A DNA stretch of 9,532 nucleotides from Enterobacteriaceae bacterium UBA2655 (GTDB taxonomy: Bacteria; Pseudomonadota; Gammaproteobacteria; Enterobacterales; Enterobacteriaceae). Within the stretch, counting starts at the first letter, position 1, and each line of letters begins with the position of its first letter. The stretch lies in contig DENB01000062.1 of assembly GCA_002359495.1 (NCBI GenBank), positions 145,102 through 154,633 of the forward strand, given 5' to 3'. The notes under the pieces were generated by a model. It made no database searches, was not told the DNA's origin, and was given only the letters and a program-made list of their open reading frames with translations. Shown piece after piece: positions 5,003 to 9,532 of the stretch. The position numbers and the translations under genes were made by a program.

Positions 5003-8000
5003 TTGAACACGCGTGCAAAAGGCAACGTATCCCTCATTATCGTTTCGATCCTGCTCGCCGCGGGTCTTGTCGCGCTTTGCATTCTCTACCGTTCAAACGC
5101 AGAAATGCAGCTCACACTGCAAAAAGAGCGGCTCGTCTACCAACCCGGCTATCTACAGAGCCAGCTCTTTCTAACGGAACTAAACGAGCTTCTGGACACA
5201 CTCAACGCCTATGCGGCCCGGCTCGCCGAGGTGCCCGCCGAGGAGCGTGCGCACTATCTCGCCGCGGCGACCGGGGGCACGGGCGGTATCGCCTTCCGGC
5301 TTGTCGCCCTTGTCGGGCCGGACGGGCAGCTTTGCGGTGAAGACGGCGCCGTTTCGGACGTGAGCAGCGAGCCGTTTTTCAAAAGTGCCGTAGACGGCAA
5401 GCGTTCCGTCCAGCGCTGTTCCTTAAACGGCGAAACCCGCTTTGCCTGCGCTGTCCCCTTTGCGGACGCAAACACCCCCGGTGTCCTCGTCGGCTTTCTG
5501 ACGGAGGACGCATTTGTTGAATTTCTCAACAAGGGAGGCGGTCAGGTCGCTTTCAAACCACTTTTATTTGACAAAAGTGGCAATATCGTCGCGGGTGCAT
5601 CGCAAATTCCAGCTCTCGCGCCATACGATAACGTCTACACGGCTTTTGAAGCGCTGGAGAAAGCGGGCGTCCTCAAAAAGGGCGCGGCGAAAGCGCTGGA
5701 CTTCGCCGTGACCGGCGAGGCGGACGAGGTCACGGAGCGTTGCATCGAAAGCGGCGACGGCTATTATACCTGCCATCCCACAGGCATCAACAACTGGTAT
5801 ATTTTAGATTACGTCAAGGCCGACTCTGTAAAAGGCAGCGAGACTCATATTCTGCATCAGTCCGCATTTTCCGCAGGACTTATTGTCCTCGCCGTTTTGC
5901 TCGCACTCACGCTTGCCACTCTCCTGCGGCGCCGACGCAAGCAGGTCGCGGCCGAGCGTGTAAACAGCCGTATGGCCTACACCATCGACCCTCTCACGGA
6001 TCTTTACAATAAGCCCGGCTTTGAAAAGCGCGCCCGAGACGTTTTGTCGAAGGCCCCGCCCGAAAAGGTCTGTGCGCTTGTCTCTTTTGAGATTGTCTCC
6101 TTCCGCTCCTACAACACGCTTTACGGCTTTGATGCCGGTGACGAGCTTTTGCGTACCGTCGCGCTCATCGTGCGCTCGCACATGGGCAAATCGGACGTTT
6201 CCGGCCGCCTCTATGCCGACCACTTCACATGGCTTCTCTGCCGGGACACGGAAGAGGATGTATACCAGGCGCTGCGCGCGGCCGTGCGTTCGGCGAAGGA
6301 CAGCAAGCTCCCCTTTTTTCTTTGCGGCGGCATCTACCGCATTGAGGACCGCTCCATGAGCATCGCGGAAATGACGGACTTATCCTCCATCGCAAAGGAC
6401 ACCATCAAATACAAGTTCACAACCGGCATCGCCATCTACAACGACTCCATGCTCAAGTGCCAGCGCGAGGACGCCGAACTCGTCGGCAACATGATGAGCG
6501 GCCTTGAAAACGGTGAATTTGTCGCATACTACCAGCCAAAATACAATCTCAACAGCGAGCGCATCACGAGCGCGGAGGCGCTTGTCCGATGGAAAAAGCC
6601 AGATGGAGAAATCATCATGCCCGGCCGCTTCATCGAGCTTTTTGAAAAAAACGGCTATATCCGGAAGCTTGATTACTACATGTTTGAGCGTGTGTGCGCC
6701 ATGCTTTCGGAGGCGCAGGCAACGGGTGCGCCCATGGTTCCCATCGCCGTCAATTTTTCGCGCGTGCACCTTTATGACGCGCATTTCCCGGATAGAATTG
6801 CGAACCTTGTGGAAAAATACGGCTTGGATGCAAAATATCTCATCGTTGAGCTTACAGAGTCGGCCTTCATCATGGAGGGAAAAACGCTCATCGAAGTCGT
6901 AAACGAGCTGCATGCGAAAGGCTTTTCTGTCGCGATCGACGACTTTGGCAGCGGCTTTTCGTCCCTCAACATGCTCAAGGATGTTGACGTTGACGAGCTT
7001 AAGATCGACATGAAGTTTCTGGAGGGCTTTGAGCACGGCGGCAAGGTCGGCACCGTCGTCAGCTCCGTCATCCGCATGGCAAAGTGGCTCGGCATTCCCG
7101 CGGTGGCAGAGGGTGTTGAGACCCGCGAGCAGATCGAATTTCTACGCACCCTTGGCTGCGACATGATTCAGGGCTACTACTATTCCCGCCCCATCTCGCG
7201 AGAAGAATTTGAAAAGAAGCTTCTCAGCGGCGACATTGCGGCGCCTGCCGGCGATACGCCCGCCGCGCTCACAATCGAAAACATCAACGCCGTTCTTGGC
7301 GCGGATAGTCTGGCCACTTCGCTTATAGACTGTATTCTCGGCGGCTTTGGGCTTTACGCCCTTTCGGGCGGCCGGTTGGAGGCTATCCGCGTCAACCGCA
7401 ATTACCTCGAAACGCTCGGCTACCCGGACATGGGCGCTTTCAGCGCTCACTCCCTGAACATTCTCACGCAGGTCTACCCGGCGGATGTGGAGCCGCTGCT
7501 CGCCGCCGTGCGCAACGCCGCAAAAACGGGACAGGTGCAGCGCGCCATCCTGCGCCGCCGCAACTACGCGGGCGAATTCGGTCAATACCGCTGCTTTATC
7601 AAGTCCGTAGGCGGAACGGTGGAGGAGCCGCTCATCTGCATTTCCTTCATGGACGCGACGGAGCACATGCGCGCCGAGCGAGAAAAGGAGCTGAACAAAT
7701 ACAGCGCCGCGCTCTATGGCATCTTTGACGACATCTACGAATTCAATTATTCCACAAACGTTTTTCGCGTTCTCTGTGCGGATCAAACGCGCTGCGACAG
7801 CGGACCGGACGATTTGAACAAGCGCGAAAAAAGCTGGCTCGAAAAAGTCATTTATCCTCCCGACCGCGCCAAGGTGGAAGGTCTCGTCGCGATGGCCCGA
7901 GCGGAAACGATGGAATACCCCATGACCGTCGAGTACCGCATTCTAAAAAACGGCGAGGTCCGCTGGGTCATGTCAACCACGGTCAAGCTTTCCGGCGGCA

Positions 8001-8212
8001 GCTTCCTCATGTGCATTCTGGACATCACGCGCAGAAAGCAGATCGACTTGCTCGTCGAACAGATGGAGCTTGCTTACCGCTCGGTACAAACGGACGTTTT
8101 GCCCGAAAGCGGGCAGCCAAATACCGTCGCGCCGGACGAACTGGCGGAAAAAGAAGCGGACGAAGCTTCGTCCGAAAATCCAAACGAAAAAGGAAAAGAA
8201 TACTCTGAATAA
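5003..8212 (+). CDS. Membrane sensor cyclic-di-GMP protein: Cache-like, degenerate GGDEF, intact EAL, two PAS-like domains
   Basis: The 1069-residue protein has a transmembrane helix at about 9-29, an extracellular Cache-like sensor to about 275 and a second helix at about 288-308 ending in RRRRK. The GGDEF domain (about 325-480) is degenerate: the signature is YADHF (404-408), the metal-binding DxD is ExV (363-365) and the inhibitory-site Arg is Gly395. The EAL domain (about 495-738) looks catalytically complete, with EALVRW (525-530), Asn584, Glu616, DDFGSGFSSL (646-655), Lys667, Glu703 and QGY (723-725). This predicts cyclic-di-GMP hydrolysis, with the dead GGDEF possibly sensing GTP. PAS-like domains follow at about 775-888 and 900-1012, then an acidic, probably disordered tail. 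The TTG start is supported by GGGAGG at 4988-4993, 9 nt upstream, and by the transmembrane helix directly after it. hflX follows 4 nt downstream. Confidence 0.9.
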   Translation: MNTRAKGNVSLIIVSILLAAGLVALCILYRSNAEMQLTLQKERLVYQPGYLQSQLFLTELNELLDTLNAYAARLAEVPAEERAHYLAAATGGTGGIAFRLVALVGPDGQLCGEDGAVSDVSSEPFFKSAVDGKRSVQRCSLNGETRFACAVPFADANTPGVLVGFLTEDAFVEFLNKGGGQVAFKPLLFDKSGNIVAGASQIPALAPYDNVYTAFEALEKAGVLKKGAAKALDFAVTGEADEVTERCIESGDGYYTCHPTGINNWYILDYVKADSVKGSETHILHQSAFSAGLIVLAVLLALTLATLLRRRRKQVAAERVNSRMAYTIDPLTDLYNKPGFEKRARDVLSKAPPEKVCALVSFEIVSFRSYNTLYGFDAGDELLRTVALIVRSHMGKSDVSGRLYADHFTWLLCRDTEEDVYQALRAAVRSAKDSKLPFFLCGGIYRIEDRSMSIAEMTDLSSIAKDTIKYKFTTGIAIYNDSMLKCQREDAELVGNMMSGLENGEFVAYYQPKYNLNSERITSAEALVRWKKPDGEIIMPGRFIELFEKNGYIRKLDYYMFERVCAMLSEAQATGAPMVPIAVNFSRVHLYDAHFPDRIANLVEKYGLDAKYLIVELTESAFIMEGKTLIEVVNELHAKGFSVAIDDFGSGFSSLNMLKDVDVDELKIDMKFLEGFEHGGKVGTVVSSVIRMAKWLGIPAVAEGVETREQIEFLRTLGCDMIQGYYYSRPISREEFEKKLLSGDIAAPAGDTPAALTIENINAVLGADSLATSLIDCILGGFGLYALSGGRLEAIRVNRNYLETLGYPDMGAFSAHSLNILTQVYPADVEPLLAAVRNAAKTGQVQRAILRRRNYAGEFGQYRCFIKSVGGTVEEPLICISFMDATEHMRAEREKELNKYSAALYGIFDDIYEFNYSTNVFRVLCADQTRCDSGPDDLNKREKSWLEKVIYPPDRAKVEGLVAMARAETMEYPMTVEYRILKNGEVRWVMSTTVKLSGGSFLMCILDITRRKQIDLLVEQMELAYRSVQTDVLPESGQPNTVAPDELAEKEADEASSENPNEKGKEYSE

Positions 8213-8216
8213 TTTT

Positions 8217-9479
8217 ATGGAAATTAAAAGAGAAAAAGCAATATTGGCAGGTCTCGCGGCCGACATTATGCCCGAGGACGAGCGCTCCACGGAGATCAGT
8301 ATGGAGGAGCTTGCCGCTCTCGTCGAGACCGCCGGGGGCGAGGCCGAAGCCTACGTTTTGCAAAACCGCCCGGCACCGGACCCCCGCACCTTTCTGGGCG
8401 AGGGCAAGGTTGCCGAAATGAAGGCGCTCGTGGATGCGCACGGCTGCGACTTTGCCGTCATCGACAACGAGATTTCCCCTTCGCAGATGCGGGTCCTCTC
8501 GGAAGAACTCGGCGTCCGTGTGCTCGACCGCAGTGGCCTGATTCTGGACATTTTCGCCCAGCGCGCCCAGACGAGAGAGGGCCAGCTTCAGGTGGAGCTG
8601 GCGCAGTACGAATACCTTCTGCCGCGCCTGACCGGCATGTGGCAGCACCTTGTCCGCCAGACCGCGTCTGGCGGCTCCTCGCCGATCGGCACGCGCGGCC
8701 CGGGTGAAACGCAGCTCGAAACGGACCGCCGCCACATCCGCCGCAAGATTCAAAAGCTTCGCGAAGAGCTGGAGGAGGTCCGCCGCGTCCGGGGCACCCA
8801 GCGCCGTCTGCGCGAGAAAAACGGCATGCCGGTCGTGGCCCTCGTTGGCTACACGAACGCGGGAAAATCGACCCTTTTGAACTGTCTGACGGACGCCGGC
8901 ATTCCCGCCAATGACCGCTTGTTCGATACGCTCGACACAACGACGCGCCGTCTCCGTGTCAGCGAAACGCAGGAGGTTCTTTTATCCGACACAGTCGGCT
9001 TCATCAGAAAGCTGCCGCACCACCTCGTCGAAGCCTTTAAGGCGACGCTTGAGGAACTGGCCTATGCGGACGTCATTCTCCATATCATCGACATCTCGAA
9101 CCCGGACTGGGAGGGACAGGCCAAGGTCGTGGAGGCGCTCATTGAAGAGCTGGGCGCTGCCGAAACGCCCTGCATCCGCGTCCACAACAAATGCGACGCC
9201 TTTGCAGGCGAGCTGCCGCACGGGCGAAACGTCGTCTGCATTTCCGCCAAAACCGGCGAAGGCACGGCGGCGCTTCTGGAAACGCTCTCAAACCTTCTGG
9301 AGAGCGGCAAGAAAAAAGCCGCGCTTCTTATTCCCTACACAGACACGGGCCTTGTCGAAACGCTCCGCCGCGAGGGCGCGGTCGTCGAGAGCGAATACAC
9401 CGACGAGGGCGTTCGCGTAAAGGCGGTCGTCCGTCCCGAGCTTTGGCCCCGGGTACGCGACTATGAAGTGACCGAATAA
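8217..9479 (+). CDS. hflX: Ribosome-associated GTPase HflX
   Basis: HflX binds 50S subunits and splits stalled or hibernating 70S ribosomes using GTP, mainly under stress. The 420-residue protein is the usual length. The N-terminal domain includes RPAPDPRTFLGEGKVAE (51-67) and ELSPSQ-like EISPSQ (85-90). The linker GTRGPGETQLETDRRHIR (158-175) is diagnostic of the family and is followed by a coiled-coil segment to about 202. The GTPase motifs are G1 GYTNAGKST (211-219), G2 within DTTTRR (240-245), G3 DTVG (258-261), G4 NKCD (324-327) and G5 SAK (343-345). The ATG at 8217 matches the family's N-terminus and lies 4 nt after the previous stop, implying reinitiation. The only good SD-like sequence, AAGGA at 8190-8194, is 22 nt away and better spaced for an in-frame CTG at 8205. 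The open frame extends upstream to 8070 but overlaps the sensor gene there. Confidence 0.95.
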   Translation: MEIKREKAILAGLAADIMPEDERSTEISMEELAALVETAGGEAEAYVLQNRPAPDPRTFLGEGKVAEMKALVDAHGCDFAVIDNEISPSQMRVLSEELGVRVLDRSGLILDIFAQRAQTREGQLQVELAQYEYLLPRLTGMWQHLVRQTASGGSSPIGTRGPGETQLETDRRHIRRKIQKLREELEEVRRVRGTQRRLREKNGMPVVALVGYTNAGKSTLLNCLTDAGIPANDRLFDTLDTTTRRLRVSETQEVLLSDTVGFIRKLPHHLVEAFKATLEELAYADVILHIIDISNPDWEGQAKVVEALIEELGAAETPCIRVHNKCDAFAGELPHGRNVVCISAKTGEGTAALLETLSNLLESGKKKAALLIPYTDTGLVETLRREGAVVESEYTDEGVRVKAVVRPELWPRVRDYEVTE

Positions 9480-9485
9480 AAATCC

Positions 9486-9512
9486 GGCGCGGAGCTTCTC
9501 CGTGCCATTTTT
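9486..9512 (+). terminator. Rho-independent terminator after hflX
   Basis: GGCGCGGAG (9486-9494) pairs with CTCCGTGCC (9498-9506) over nine pairs, including one G-U, around a CTT loop, and is followed by ATTTTT. It lies 6 nt after the hflX stop and ends the sensor-hflX transcript. A-rich sequence just upstream could let it also work in the other direction. Confidence 0.85.
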
Positions 9513-9523
9513 CGAGGAATGCC

Positions 9524-9532
9524 ATGGAACCG
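9524..9532 (+). CDS. Start of the next gene (three codons, cut by window edge)
   Basis: GAGGAA at 9514-9519 lies 4 nt before an ATG at 9524, reading Met-Glu-Pro to the window end. The ribosome binding site begins just after the terminator's T-run, which would place this gene's promoter within or before the terminator unless readthrough feeds it. No product can be named from three codons. Confidence 0.4.

Noticed and set aside
6380..8753. Long minus-strand open frames opposite the EAL/PAS region and hflX (6380-7036, 7142-7786, 8025-8753)
   Set aside because: Same reason: they mirror conserved plus-strand codons and carry no domain signature or credible ribosome binding site that I could recognise.

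Overview
The window reads as chromosomal DNA of a GC-rich, low-oxygen Firmicute, most likely a Clostridia member of the Oscillospirales type. This is inferred, not searched. The grounds are a DacF-like PBP5-family protein, a TrmN6-type methyltransferase followed directly by rsmI as in Bacillota yabB-rsmI neighbourhoods, strong GGAGG-type ribosome binding sites, sigma-A-like promoters, a TTG start and an FmdE-family protein typical of anaerobes. All well supported genes lie on the plus strand. No RNA gene, CRISPR array, insertion sequence or phage gene is visible, and no stretch over 300 bases lacks a gene.

Region 1 (1-200) is an upstream edge. It holds a possible divergent gene start on the minus strand and a promoter (TTGCTT-N17-TATAAT) for the first plus-strand gene, with a perfect 7-bp inverted repeat at the predicted transcription start. 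Region 2 (201-4740) is a compact run of five genes: a D-Ala-D-Ala carboxypeptidase homologue, proC (proline synthesis), an FmdE-family zinc-ribbon protein, a TrmN6-like tRNA adenine methyltransferase and rsmI (16S rRNA C1402 2'-O-methyltransferase). The last three overlap or nearly abut.

Region 3 (4741-5002) is the only sizeable intergenic gap. It carries an AT palindrome, a near-consensus promoter and a leader of about 110 nt with competing hairpins. Region 4 (5003-9479) holds a 1069-residue membrane sensor with degenerate GGDEF, intact EAL and two C-terminal PAS-like domains, followed 4 nt later by the ribosome-associated GTPase hflX. A clear intrinsic terminator follows hflX, and the start of another gene sits at the right edge.

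Most content is housekeeping: ribosome and tRNA modification, ribosome rescue and proline synthesis. Two proteins stand out. The carboxypeptidase homologue has lost both the catalytic Ser and Lys of its SxxK motif (AxxQ) and the Asn of SxN, keeps KTG, and carries a C-terminal transmembrane helix with a charged cytoplasmic tail, so it looks like a pseudoenzyme. The cyclic-di-GMP protein appears to be a phosphodiesterase with a dead cyclase domain and PAS modules placed after the EAL domain.
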